Below, in pieces: positions 28,501-40,640 of a DNA stretch of 64,000 nt. Location: NCBI GenBank assembly GCA_964019155.1, contig CAXHSG010000177.1, positions 186,001 through 250,000 of the forward strand, given 5' to 3'. Each line of letters opens with the position of its first letter. Positions within the stretch are counted from its first letter, which is position 1. This DNA is from Osedax fenrisi. Its lineage: Eukaryota > Annelida > Polychaeta > Sabellida > Siboglinidae. A program made the translations under genes and the position numbers. The notes below the pieces were generated by a model. The model searched no databases. It was not told the DNA's origin and worked only from the letters and a program-made list of their open reading frames with translations.

Positions 28501-28824
28501 TGGGTATTAATGATAGCATTAGTTATAAGTATAGCATGGGTATTAATGATAGCATTAGTTTTAAGTATAACATGGGATTTAATGATAGCATTAGTTTTAA
28601 GTATAGCATGGGTGTCAATGATAGCATTAGTTTTAAGTATAGCATGGATGTTAATGATAGCATTAGTTTTAAGTATAACATGGGTGTTAATGATAGCATT
28701 AGTTTAAGTATAGCATGGGTGTTAATGATAGCATTAGTTTTAAGTATAGCATGGGTATTAATGATAGCATTAGTTTTAAGTATAGTTGGTGTGTTAATGA
28801 TAGCATTAGTTTTAAGTATAGCAT
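22515..28824 (+). repeat. 2,897-bp and 1,493-bp spaced repeat family
   Basis: 22,515-24,370 matches 25,412-27,267 at offset 2,897 = 18 x 161 - 1. About 26,000-27,331 matches 27,493-28,824 at offset 1,493 = 18 x 83 - 1. In each case the single missing base is a GTTTAAGT 17-mer (24,303, 27,200, 28,693). The copies are separated by other satellite, so they are nested or partly rearranged duplications. Shared private variants include TATTTATGATAG (about 23,306, 25,085, 26,211, 27,692), GTGTCAACG (about 24,045, 26,941, 28,434) and ATAGCATAGG. A 17-mer also lies at 22,522 (ATATCATTAGTTTAAGT). Confidence 0.8.
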
Positions 28825-30489
28825 GGGTGTTAATGATATCATTAGTTTTAATGATAGCATGGGTGTTAATGATAATATTAGTTTTAAGTATAGCATGGGT
28901 ATTAATGATATCATTAGTTTTAAGTATAGCATGGGTATTAATGATAGCATTAGTTTTAAGTATAGCATGGATGTTAATGATAGCATGGGTGATAAGTATA
29001 GCATGGGTGATAAGTATAGCATGGGTGTTAATGATAGCATTAGTTTTAAGTATAACATGGGATTTAATTATAGCATTAGTTTTAAGTATAGCATGGGTGT
29101 CAATGATAGCATTAGTTTTAAGTATAGCATGGATGTTAATGATAGCATTAGTTTTAAGTATAGCATGGGTGTTAATAATAGCATTAGTTTTAAGTATAGC
29201 ATGGTTTTAATGATAGCATTAGTTTTAAGTATAGCATGGGTATTAATGATAGCATTAGTTTTAATGATAGCATTAGTTTTAAGTATAGCATGGGTATTAA
29301 TGATAGCATTAGTTTTAAGTATAGCATGGGTGTTAATGATAGCATTACTTTTAAGTATAACATGGATGTTAATGATAGCATTAGTTTTAAGTATAGCATG
29401 GGTGTTAATAATAGCATTAGTTTTAAGTATAGCATGGTTTTAATGATAGCATTAGTTTTAATGATAGCATTAGTTTTAAGTATAGCATGGGTATTAATGA
29501 TAGCATTAGTTTTAAGTATAGCATGGGTATTATTGATGGCATTAGTTATAAGTATAGCATGGGTATTAATGATAGCATTAGTTTTAAGTATAGCATGGGT
29601 ATTAATGATAGCATTAGTTTTAAGTATAGCATGGGTATTAATGATAGCATTAGTTTTAAGTATAGCATGGGTGTTAATGATAGCATTAGTTTTAAGTATA
29701 TCATGGGTGTTAATGATAGTATTAGTTTTAAGTATAATATAGATGTTAACGATAGCATTAGTTTTAAGTACAGCATGGGTGTTAATGATAGCATTAGTTT
29801 TAAGTATAACATGGGTGTTATTGATAGCATTAGTTTTAATTATAGCATGGGTGTTAATGATAGCATTAGTTTTAAGTATAACATGGGTGTTAATGATAGC
29901 ATTAGTTTTAAGTATAGCATGGGTAGTAATGATATCATTAGTTTTAAGTATAGCATGGGTGTTAATGATAGCTTTAGTTTTAAGTATAGCATGGTTGTTA
30001 ATGATAGCATTAGTTTTAAGTATAGCATGGGTATTAATGATAGCATTAGTTTTAAGTATAGCATGTGTGTTAATGATAGCATTAGTTTTAAGTATAGCAT
30101 GGGTGTTAATGATAGTATTAGTTTTAAGTATAATATAGATGTTAACGATAGCATTAGTTTTAAGTACAGCATGGGTGTTAATGATAGATTTAGTTTTAAG
30201 TATAACATGGGTGTTAATGATAGTATTAGTTTTAAGTATAGCATGGGTGTTAATGATAGCATTAGTTTTAAGTATAACATGGGTGTTAATGATAGCATTA
30301 GTTTTAAGTATAGCATGGGTAGTAATGATATCATTAGTTTTAAGTATAGCATGGGTGTTAATGATAGCTTTAGTTTTAAGTATAGCATGGTTGTTAATGA
30401 TAGCATTAGTTTTAAGTATAGCATGGATTTTAATGATAGCTTTAGTTTTAAGTATAACATGGGTTTTAATGATAGCATTAGTTTTAAGT
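28825..30489 (+). repeat. Middle domain block with reciprocal-hybrid units and a 17-mer doublet
   Basis: Gene-free. Two consecutive units ATAGCATGGGTGATAAGT occupy 28,980-29,015; they combine the left part of unit b with the right end of unit a. Two GGTTTTAATG 17-mers at 29,196 and 29,429 are 233 bp apart (13 units minus one base). GTTAACG sites lie at 29,745 and 30,141, each followed about 24 bp later by GTACAGC. Segment 29,190-29,443 recurs at 31,509-31,762 (offset 2,319). Confidence 0.8.
28980..29015 (+). repeat. Reciprocal-hybrid units ATAGCATGGGTGATAAGT (two in tandem)
   Basis: These units have the GCATGGGTG part of unit b and the AAGT end of unit a, the reverse combination of the common unit c. 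Two copies stand in a row, followed by a normal b unit. Homologous pairs with one change (GGGTAATAAGT in the second unit) are at 31,299-31,334 and 34,481-34,516. Confidence 0.85.
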
Positions 30490-33400
30490 ATAGCATGGGT
30501 TTTAATGATATCATTAGTTTTAAGTATAGCATGGGCGTTAATTATATCATTAGTTTTAAGTATAATATAGATGTTAACGATAGCATTAGTTTTAAGTACA
30601 GCATGGGTGTTAATGATAGATTTAGTTTTAAGTATAACATGGGTGTTAATGATAGCATTAGTTTTAAGTATAGCATGGGTAGTAATGATATCATTAGTTT
30701 TAAGTATAGCATGGGTGTTAATGATAGTATTAGTTTTAAGTATAGCATGGGTGTTAATGATAGCATTAGTTTTAAGTATAACATGGGTGTTAATGATAGC
30801 ATTAGTTTTAAGTATAGCATGGGTAGTAATGATATCATTAGTTTTAAGTATAGCATGGGTGTTAATGATAGCTTTAGTTTTAAGTATAGCATGGTTGTTA
30901 ATGATAGCATTAGTTTTAAGTATAGCATGGATTTTAATGATAGCTTTAGTTTTAAGTATAGCATGGGTTTTAATGATAGCATTAGTTTTAAGTATAGCAT
31001 GGATGTTAATGATAGCATTAGTTTTAAGTATAGCATGGGTGTTAATAATAGCATTAGTTTTAAGTATAGCATGGTTTTAATGATAGCATTAGTTTTAAGT
31101 ATAGCATGGGTATTAATGATAGCATTAGTTTTAAGTATAGCATGGGTTTTAATGATAGCATTAGTTTTAAGTATAGCATGGGCGTTAATGATATCATTAG
31201 TTTTAAGTATAGCATGGTTATTAATGATATAATTAGTTTTAAGTATAGCATGGGTGTTAATGATAGCATTAGTTTTAAGTATAGCATGGATGTTAATGAT
31301 AGCATGGGTGATAAGTATAGCATGGGTAATAAGTATAGCATGGGTGTTAATGATAGCATTAGTTTTAAGTATAACATGGGATTTAATTATAGCATTAGTT
31401 TTAAGTATAGCATGGGTGTCAATGATAGCATTAGTTTTAAGTATAGCATGGATGTTAATGATAGCATTAGTTTTAAGTATAGCATGGGTGTTAATAATAG
31501 CATTAGTTTTAAGTATAGCATGGTTTTAATGATAGCATTAGTTTTAAGTATAGCATGGGTATTAATGATAGCATTAGTTTTAATGATAGCATTAGTTTTA
31601 AGTATAGCATGGGTATTAATGATAGCATTAGTTTTAAGTATAGCATGGGTGTTAATGATAGCATTACTTTTAAGTATAACATGGATGTTAATGATAGCAT
31701 TAGTTTTAAGTATAGCATGGGTGTTAATAATAGCATTAGTTTTAAGTATAGCATGGTTTTAATGATAGCATTAGTTTTAATGATAGCATTAGTTTTAAGT
31801 ATAGCATGGGTATTAATGATAGCATTAGATTTAAGTATAGCATGGGTATTATTGATGGCATTAGTTATAAGTATAGCATGGGTATTAATGATAGCATTAG
31901 TTTTAAGTATAGCATGGGTATTAATGATAGCATTAGTTTTAATGATAGCATTAGTTTTAAGTATAGCATGGGTATTAATGATAGCATTAGTTTTAAGTAT
32001 AGCATGGGTGTTAATGATAGCATTAGTTTTAAGTATAGCATGGGTGTTAATGATAGTATTAGTTTTAAGTATAATATAGATGTTAACGATAGCATTAGTT
32101 TTAAGTATAGCATGGGTATTAATGATAGCATTAGTTTTAAGTATAGCATGTGTGTTAATGATAGCATTAGTTTTAAGTATAGCATGGGTGTTAATGATAG
32201 TATTAGTTTTAAGTATAATATAGATGTTAACGATAGCATTAGTTTTAAGTACAGCATGGGTGTTAATGATAGATTTAGTTTTAAGTATAACATGGGTGTT
32301 AATGATAGTATTAGTTTTAAGTATAGCATGGGTGTTAATGATAGCATTAGTTTTAAGTATAACATGGGTGTTAATGATAGCATTAGTTTTAAGTATAGCA
32401 TGGGTAGTAATGATATCATTAGTTTTAAGTATAGCATGGGTGTTAATGATAGCTTTAGTTTTAAGTATAGCATGGTTGTTAATGATAGCATTAGTTTTAA
32501 GTATAGCATGGATTTTAATGATAGCTTTAGTTTTAAGTATAGCATGGGTTTTAATGATAGCATTAGTTTTAAGTACAGCATGGGTTTTAATGATATCATT
32601 AGTTTTAAGTATAGCATGGGCGTTAATTATATCATTAGTTTTAAGTATAATATAGATGTTAACGATAGCATTAGTTTTAAGTACAGCATGGGTGTTAATG
32701 ATAGCATTAGTTTTAAGTATAACATGGGTGTTAATGATAATATTAGTTTTAAGTATAGCATTGGTGTTAATGATAGCATTAGTTTTAAGTATAACATGGG
32801 ATTTAATGATAGCATTAGTTTTAAGTATAGCATGGGTGTCAATGATAGCATTAGTTTTAAGTATAGCATGGATGTTAATGATAGCATTAGTTTTAAGTAT
32901 AGCATGGGTGTTAATAATAGCATTAGTTTTAAGTATAGCATGGTTTTAATGATAGCATTAGTTTTAAGTATAGCATGGGTATTAATGATAGCATTAGTTT
33001 TAATGATAGCATTAGTTTTAAGTATAACATGGGTGTTAATGATAGTATTAGTTTTAAGTATAGCATGGGTGTTAATGATAGCATTAGTTTTAATTATAAC
33101 ATGGGTGTTAATGATAGCATTAGTTGTAATGATAGCATGGGAGTTAATGATAGCATTTGTTTTAAGTATAGCATGGGTAGTAATGATATCATTAGTTTTA
33201 AGTATAGCATGGGTGTTAATGATAGCTTTAGTTTTAAGTATAGCATGGGTGTTAATGATAGCATTAGTTTTAAGTATAGGATGGATGTTAATGATATCTT
33301 TAGTTTTAAGTATAGCATGGGTTTTAATGATAGCATTAGTTTTAAGTATAGCATGGGTTTTAATGATATCATTAGTTTTAAGTATAGCATGGGCGTTAAT

Positions 33401-33671
33401 GATATCATTAGTTTTAAGTATAGCATGGGTGTTAATGATAGCTTTAGTTTTAAGTATATCATGTATGTTAATGATAGCATTAGTTTTAAGTATAGCATGG
33501 GTGTCAATGATAGCATTAGTTTTAAGTATAGCATGGATGATAGTGATAGTATTAGTTATAAGTATAGCATGGGTATTAATAATAGCATTAGTTTTAATGA
33601 TAGCATGGGTGTTAATGATAGCATTAGTTTTAAGTATAGCATGGATGTTAATGATATCTTTAGTTTTAAGT
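30490..33671 (+). repeat. 3,182-bp higher-order repeat, copy 1
   Basis: Offset to the following copy is 3,182 = 18 x 177 - 4, and four GGTTTTAATG 17-mers fall within one period (31,066, 31,515, 31,748, 32,935). It contains the hybrid units at 31,299-31,334, GTTAACG sites at 30,573, 32,092, 32,226 and 32,658, and the rare ATTATTGATGGC variant near 31,850. After about 32,143 the offset to the next copy falls to 2,930, so this copy holds 252 bp (14 units) that the next one lacks. Confidence 0.85.
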
Positions 33672-36601
33672 ATAGAATGGGTTTTAATGATATCATTAGT
33701 TTTAAGTATAGCATGGGCGTTAATTATATCATTAGTTTTAAGTATAATATAGATGTTAACGATAGCATTAGTTTTAAGTACAGCATGGGTGTTAATGATA
33801 GATTTAGTTTTAAGTATAACATGGGTGTTAATGATAGCATTAGTTTTAAGTATAGCATGGGTAGTAATGATATCATTAGTTTTAAGTATAGCATGGGTGT
33901 TAATGATAGTATTAGTTTTAAGTATAGCATGGGTGTTAATGATAGCATTAGTTTTAAGTATAACATGGGTGTTAATGATAGCATTAGTTTTAAGTATAGC
34001 ATGGGTAGTAATGATATCATTAGTTTTAAGTATAGCATGGGTGTTAATGATAGCTTTAGTTTTAAGTATAGCATGGTTGTTAATGATAGCATTAGTTTTA
34101 AGTATAGCATGGATTTTAATGATAGCTTTAGTTTTAAGTATAGCATGGGTTTTAATGATAGCATTAGTTTTAAGTATAGCATGGATGTTAATGATAGCAT
34201 TAGTTTTAAGTATAGCATGGGTGTTAATAATAGCATTAGTTTTAAGTATAGCATGGTTTTAATGATAGCATTAGTTTTAAGTATAGCATGGGTATTAATG
34301 ATAGCATTAGTTTTAAGTATAGCATGGGTTTTAATGATAGCATTAGTTTTAAGTATAGCATGGGCGTTAATGATATCATTAGTTTTAAGTATAGCATGGT
34401 TATTAATGATATCATTAGTTTTAAGTATAGCATGGGTGTTAATGATAGCATTAGTTTTAAGTATAGCATGGATGTTAATGATAGCATGGGTGATAAGTAT
34501 AGCATGGGTAATAAGTATAGCATGGGTGTTAATGATAGCATTAGTTTTAAGTATAACATGGGATTTAATTATAGCATTAGTTTTAAGTATAGCATGGGTG
34601 TCAATGATAGCATTAGTTTTAAGTATAGCATGGATGTTAATGATAGCATTAGTTTTAAGTATAGCATGGGTGTTAATAATAGCATTAGTTTTAAGTATAG
34701 CATGGTTTTAATGATAGCATTAGTTTTAAGTATAGCATGGGTATTAATGATAGCATTAGTTTTAATGATAGCATTAGTTTTAAGTATAGCATGGGTATTA
34801 ATGATAGCATTAGTTTTAAGTATAGCATGGGTGTTAATGATAGCATTACTTTTAAGTATAACATGGATGTTAATGATAGCATTAGTTTTAAGTATAGCAT
34901 GGGTGTTAATAATAGCATTAGTTTTAAGTATAGCATGGTTTTAATGATAGCATTAGTTTTAATGATAGCATTAGTTTTAAGTATAGCATGGGTATTAATG
35001 ATAGCATTAGATTTAAGTATAGCATGGGTATTATTGATGGCATTAGTTATAAGTATAGCATGGGTATTAATGATAGCATTAGTTTTAAGTATAGCATGGG
35101 TATTAATGATAGCATTAGTTTTAATGATAGCATTAGTTTTAAGTATAGCATGGGTATTAATGATAGCATTAGTTTTAAGTATAGCATGGGTGTTAATGAT
35201 AGCATTAGTTTTAAGTATAGCATGGGTGTTAATGATAGTATTAGTTTTAAGTATAATATAGATGTTAACGATAGCATTAGTTTTAAGTATAGCATGGGTA
35301 TTAATGATAGCATTAGTTTTAAGTATAACATGGGTGTTAATGATAGTATTAGTTTTAAGTATAGCATGGGTGTTAATGATAGCATTAGTTTTAAGTATAG
35401 CATGGGTATTAATGATAGCATTAGTTTTAAGTATAGCATGGATTTTAATGATAGCTTTAGTTTTAAGTATAGCATGGGTTTTAATGATAGCATTAGTTTT
35501 AAGTACAGCATGGGTTTTAATGATATCATTAGTTTTAAGTATAGCATGGGCGTTAATTATATCATTAGTTTTAAGTATAATATAGATGTTAACGATAGCA
35601 TTAGTTTTAAGTACAGCATGGGTGTTAATGATAGCATTAGTTTTAAGTATAACATGGGTGTTAATGATAATATTAGTTTTAAGTATAGCATGGGTGTTAA
35701 TGATAGCATTAGTTTTAAGTATAACATGGGATTTAATGATAGCATTAGTTTTAAGTATAGCATGGGTGTCAATGATAGCATTAGTTTTAAGTATAGCATG
35801 GATGTTAATGATAGCATTAGTTTTAAGTATAGCATGGGTGTTAATAATAGCATTAGTTTTAAGTATAGCATGGTTTTAATGATAGCATTAGTTTTAAGTA
35901 TAGCATGGGTATTAATGATAGCATTAGTTTTAATGATAGCATTAGTTTTAAGTATAACATGGGTGTTAATGATAGCATTAGTTTTAAGTATAGCATGGGT
36001 GTTAATGATAGCATTAGTTTTAATTATAACATGGGTGTTAATGATAGCATTAGTTGTAATGATAGCATGGGAGTTAATGATAGCATTTGTTTTAAGTATA
36101 GCATGGGTAGTAATGATATCATTAGTTTTAAGTATAGCATGGGTGTTAATGATAGCTTTAGTTTTAAGTATAGCATGGGTGTTAATGATAGCATTAGTTT
36201 TAAGTATAGGATGGATGTTAATGATATCTTTAGTTTTAAGTATAGCATGGGTTTTAATGATAGCATTAGTTTTAAGTATAGCATGGGTTTTAATGATATC
36301 ATTAGTTTTAAGTATAGCATGGGCGTTAATGATATCATTAGTTTTAAGTATAGCATGGGTGTTAATGATAGCTTTAGTTTTAAGTATATCATGTATGTTA
36401 ATGATAGCATTAGTTTTAAGTATAGCATGGGTGTCAATGATAGCATTAGTTTTAAGTATAGCATGGATGATAGTGATAGTATTAGTTATAAGTATAGCAT
36501 GGGTATTAATAATAGCATTAGTTTTAATGATAGCATGGGTGTTAATGATAGCATTAGTTTTAAGTATAGCATGGATGTTAATGATATCTTTAGTTTTAAG
36601 T
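33672..36601 (+). repeat. 3,182-bp higher-order repeat, copy 2 (252 bp shorter)
   Basis: Landmarks match copy 1 at +3,182 up to about 35,325 (17-mers at 34,248, 34,697 and 34,930; hybrid units at 34,481-34,516). They match at +2,930 from about 35,430 (17-mer at 35,865; TAGGATGG variant near 36,205). 2,930 = 18 x 163 - 4, again consistent with four 17-mers. The loss is a whole number of 36-bp dimers (seven), as expected from in-register unequal exchange or slippage. Confidence 0.85.
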
Positions 36602-39298
36602 ATAGAATGGGTGTTAATGATAGCATTAGTTTTAAGTATAGCATGGGTTTTAATGATATCATTAGTTTTAAGTATAGCATGGGCGTTAATGATAGCATTA
36701 GTTTTAAGTATAGCATGGATGTTAATGATAGCATTAGTTTTAAGTATAACATGGGTGTTAATGATAGCATTAGTTTTAAGTATAGCATGGGTGTTAATGA
36801 TAGCATTAGTTTTAATTATAACATGGGTGTTAATGATAGCATTAGTTGTAATGATAGCATGGGAGTTAATGATAGCATTTGTTTTAAGTATAGCATGGGT
36901 AGTAATGATATCATTAGTTTTAAGTATAGCATGGGTGTTAATGATAGCTTTAGTTTTAAGTATAGCATGGGTGTTAATGATAGCATTAGTTTTAAGTATA
37001 GCATGGATATTAATGATATCTTTAGTTTTAAGTATATCATGGGTTTTAATGATAATATTAGTTTTAAGTATAGCATAGGTTTTAATGATATCATTAGTTT
37101 TAAGTATAGCATGGGCGTTAATGATAGCATTACTTTTAAGTATAACATGGATGTTAATGATAGCATTAGTTTTAAGTATATCATGGGTGTTAATAATAGC
37201 ATTAGTTTTAAGTATAGAATGGTTTTAATGATATCATTAGTTTTAAGTATAGCATGGGTGTTAATGATAGCTTTAGTTTTAAGTATAGCATGGGTGTTAA
37301 TGATAGCATTAGTTTTAAGTATAGCATGGATGTTAATGATAGCTTTAGTTTTAAGTATAGCATGGGTTTTAATGATAGCATTAGTTTTAAGTATAGCATG
37401 GGTTTTAATGATATCATTAGTTTTAAGTATAGCATGGGCGTTAATGATATCATTAGTTTTAAGTATAGCATGGGTGTTAATGATAGCTTTAGTTTTAAGT
37501 ATATCATGTATGTTAATGATAGCATTAGTTTTAAGTATAGCATGGGTGTCAATGATAGCATTAGTTTTAAGTATAGCATGGATGATAGTGATAGTATTAG
37601 TTATAAGTATAGCATGGGTATTAATAATAGCATTAGTTTTAATGATAGCATGGGTGTTAATGATAGCATTAGTTTTAAGTATAGCATGGATGTTAATGAT
37701 ATCTTTAGTTTTAAGTATAGAATGGGTGTTAATGATAGCATTAGTTTTAAGTATAGCATGGGTTTTAATGATATCATTAGTTTTAAGTATAGCATGGGCG
37801 TTAATGATAGCATTAGTTTTAAGTATAGCATGGATGTTAATGATATCTTTAGTTTTAAGTATAGCATGGGTTTTAATGATAGCATTAGTTTTAAGTATAG
37901 CATGGGTTTTAATGATATCATTAGTTTTAAGTATAGCATGGGCGTTAATGATATCATTAGTTTTAAGTATAGCATGGGTTTTAATGATATCATTAGTTTT
38001 AAGTATAGCATGGGCGTTAATGATATCATTAGTTTTAAGTATAGCATGGGTGTTAATGATAGCTTTAGTTTTAAGTATATCATGTATGTTAATGATAGTA
38101 TTAGTTATAAGTATAGCATGGGTATTAATGATAGCATTAGTTTTAAGTATAGCATGGGTGTTAATGATAACATTAGTTTTAATGATAGCATTAGTTTTAA
38201 GTATAGCATGGGTATTAATGATAGCATTAGTTTTAAGTATAGCATGGGTGTTAATGATAGAATTAGTTTTAATGATAGCATGGGTGTTAATGATAGCATT
38301 AGTTTTAATGATAGCATTAGTTTTAAGTATAGCATGGGTATTTATGATAGCATTAGTTTTAAGTATAGCATGGGTGTTAATAATAGCTTTACTTTTAAGT
38401 ATAACATGGATGTTAATGATAGCATTAGTTTTAAGTATAGCATGGGTGTTAATGATAACATTAGTTTTAATGATAGCATTAGTTTTAAGTATAACATGGG
38501 ATTTAATGATAGCATTAGTTTTAAGTATAGCATGGGTGTCAATGATAGCATTAGTTTTAAGTATAGCATGGATGTTAATGATAGCATTAGTTTTAAGTAT
38601 AACATGGGTGTTAATGATAGCATTAGTTTTAAGTATAGCATGGGTGTTAATGATAGCATTAGTTTTAATTATAACATGGGTGTTAATGATAGCATTAGTT
38701 GTAATGATAGCATGGGAGTTAATGATAGCATTTGTTTTAAGTATAGCATGGGTAGTAATGATATCATTAGTTTTAAGTATAGCATGGGTGTTAATGATAG
38801 CTTTAGTTTTAAGTATAGCATGGGTGTTAATGATAGCATTAGTTTTAAGTATAGCATGGATATTAATGATATCTTTAGTTTTAAGTATATCATGGGTTTT
38901 AATGATAGTATTAGTTTTAAGTATAGCATAGGTTTTAATGATATCATTAGTTTTAAGTATAGCATGGGCGTTAATGATAGCATTACTTTTAAGTATAACA
39001 TGGATGTTAATGATAGCATTAGTTTTAAGTATATCATGGGTGTTAATAATAGCATTAGTTTTAAGTATAGAATGGTTTTAATGATATCATTAGTTTTAAG
39101 TATAGCATGGGTGTTAATGATAGCTTTAGTTTTAAGTATAGCATGGGTGTTAATGATAGCATTAGTTTTAAGTATAGCATGGATGTTAATGATAGCTTTA
39201 GTTTTAAGTATAGCATGGGTTTTAATGATAGCATTAGTTTTAAGTATAGCATGGATTTTAATGATATCATTAGTTTTAAGTATAGCATGGGCGTTAAT
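36602..39298 (+). repeat. Middle domain block containing a 1,853-bp spaced duplication
   Basis: About 36,700-37,445 matches 38,553-39,298 at offset 1,853 = 18 x 103 - 1. The missing base is a 17-mer of unusual form, ATAGAATGGTTTTAATG, at 37,214 and 39,067. 38,105-38,335 resembles 23,071-23,301 and 38,342-38,659 resembles 27,698-28,015, so the block shares units with the 22.5-28.8 kb family. No gene is seen. Confidence 0.78.
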
Positions 39299-40640
39299 TA
39301 TATCATTAGTTTTAATGATAGCATGGGTGTTAATGATAATATTAGTTTTAAGTATAGCATGGATGTTAATGATAGCATTAGTTTTAAGTATAGCATGGGT
39401 ATTAATGATATCATTAGTTTTAAGTATAGCATGGGTATTAATGATAGCATTAATTTTAAGTATAGCATGGGTGTTAATGATAGCATTAGTTTTAATGATA
39501 GCATGGGTGTTAATGATAGCATTAGTTTTAATGATAACATTAGTTTTAAGTATAGCATGGGTATTAATGATAGCATTAGTTTTAAGTATAGCATGGGTGT
39601 TAATAATAGCTTTACTTTTAAGTATAACATGGATGTTAATGATAGCATTAGTTTTAAGTATAGCATGGGTGTTAATGATAACATTAGTTTTAATGATAGC
39701 ATTAGTTTTTAGTATATCATATATTTTAATGATAGCATTAGTTTTAAGTATAGCATGTGTGTTAATGATATCATTAGTTTTAAGTATAGCATGGGTGTTA
39801 ATGATAGTATTAGTTTTAAGTATTGCATGGGTGTTAATGATATCATTAGTTTTAAGTATAACATGGGTGTTAATGATAGCATTAGTTTTAAGTATAGCAT
39901 GGGTGTTAATGATAGCATTAGTTTTAATTATAACATGGGTGTTAATGATAGAATTAGTTTTAATGATAGCATGGGAGTTAATGATAGCATTAGTTTTAAG
40001 TATAGCATGGGTAGTAATGATAGCATTAGTTTTAATGATAGCATGGGAGTTAATGATAGCATTAGTTTTAAGTATAGCATGGGTAGTAATGATATCATTA
40101 GTTTTAAATATAGCATGGGTGTTAATGATAGCTTTAGTTTTAAGTATAGCATGGGTGTTAATGATAGCATTATTTTTAAGTATAGCATGGATGTTAATGA
40201 TATCTTTAGTTTTAAGTATAGCATGGGTTTTAATGATAGCATTAGTTATAAGTATAGCATGGGTTTTAATGATATCATTAGTTTTAAGTATAGCATGGGC
40301 GTTAATGATATCATTAGTTTTAAGTATAGCATGGGTGTTAATAATAGCTTTAGTTTTAAGTATATCATGTATGTTAATGATAGCATTAGTTTTAAGTATA
40401 GCATGGGTGTCAACGATAGCATTAGTTTTAAGTATAGCATGGATGATAGTGATAGTATTAGTTATAAGTATAGCATGGGTATTAATGATAGCATTAGTTA
40501 TAAGTATAGCATGGGTATTAATGATAGCATTAGTTTTAAGTATAACATGGGATTTAATGATAGCATTAGTTTTAAGTATAGCATGGGTATTAATGATAGC
40601 ATTAGTTATAAGTATAGCATGGGTGTTAATGATATCTTTA
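39299..40640 (+). repeat. Middle domain, unclassified satellite block
   Basis: Gene-free satellite. 39,298-39,702 resembles 8,959-9,363, so a left-domain segment is present here too. Private variants include TTAGTTTTTAGTATATC near 39,710 and AAGTATTGCATGG near 39,822. No regular period was resolved by eye. Confidence 0.7.
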
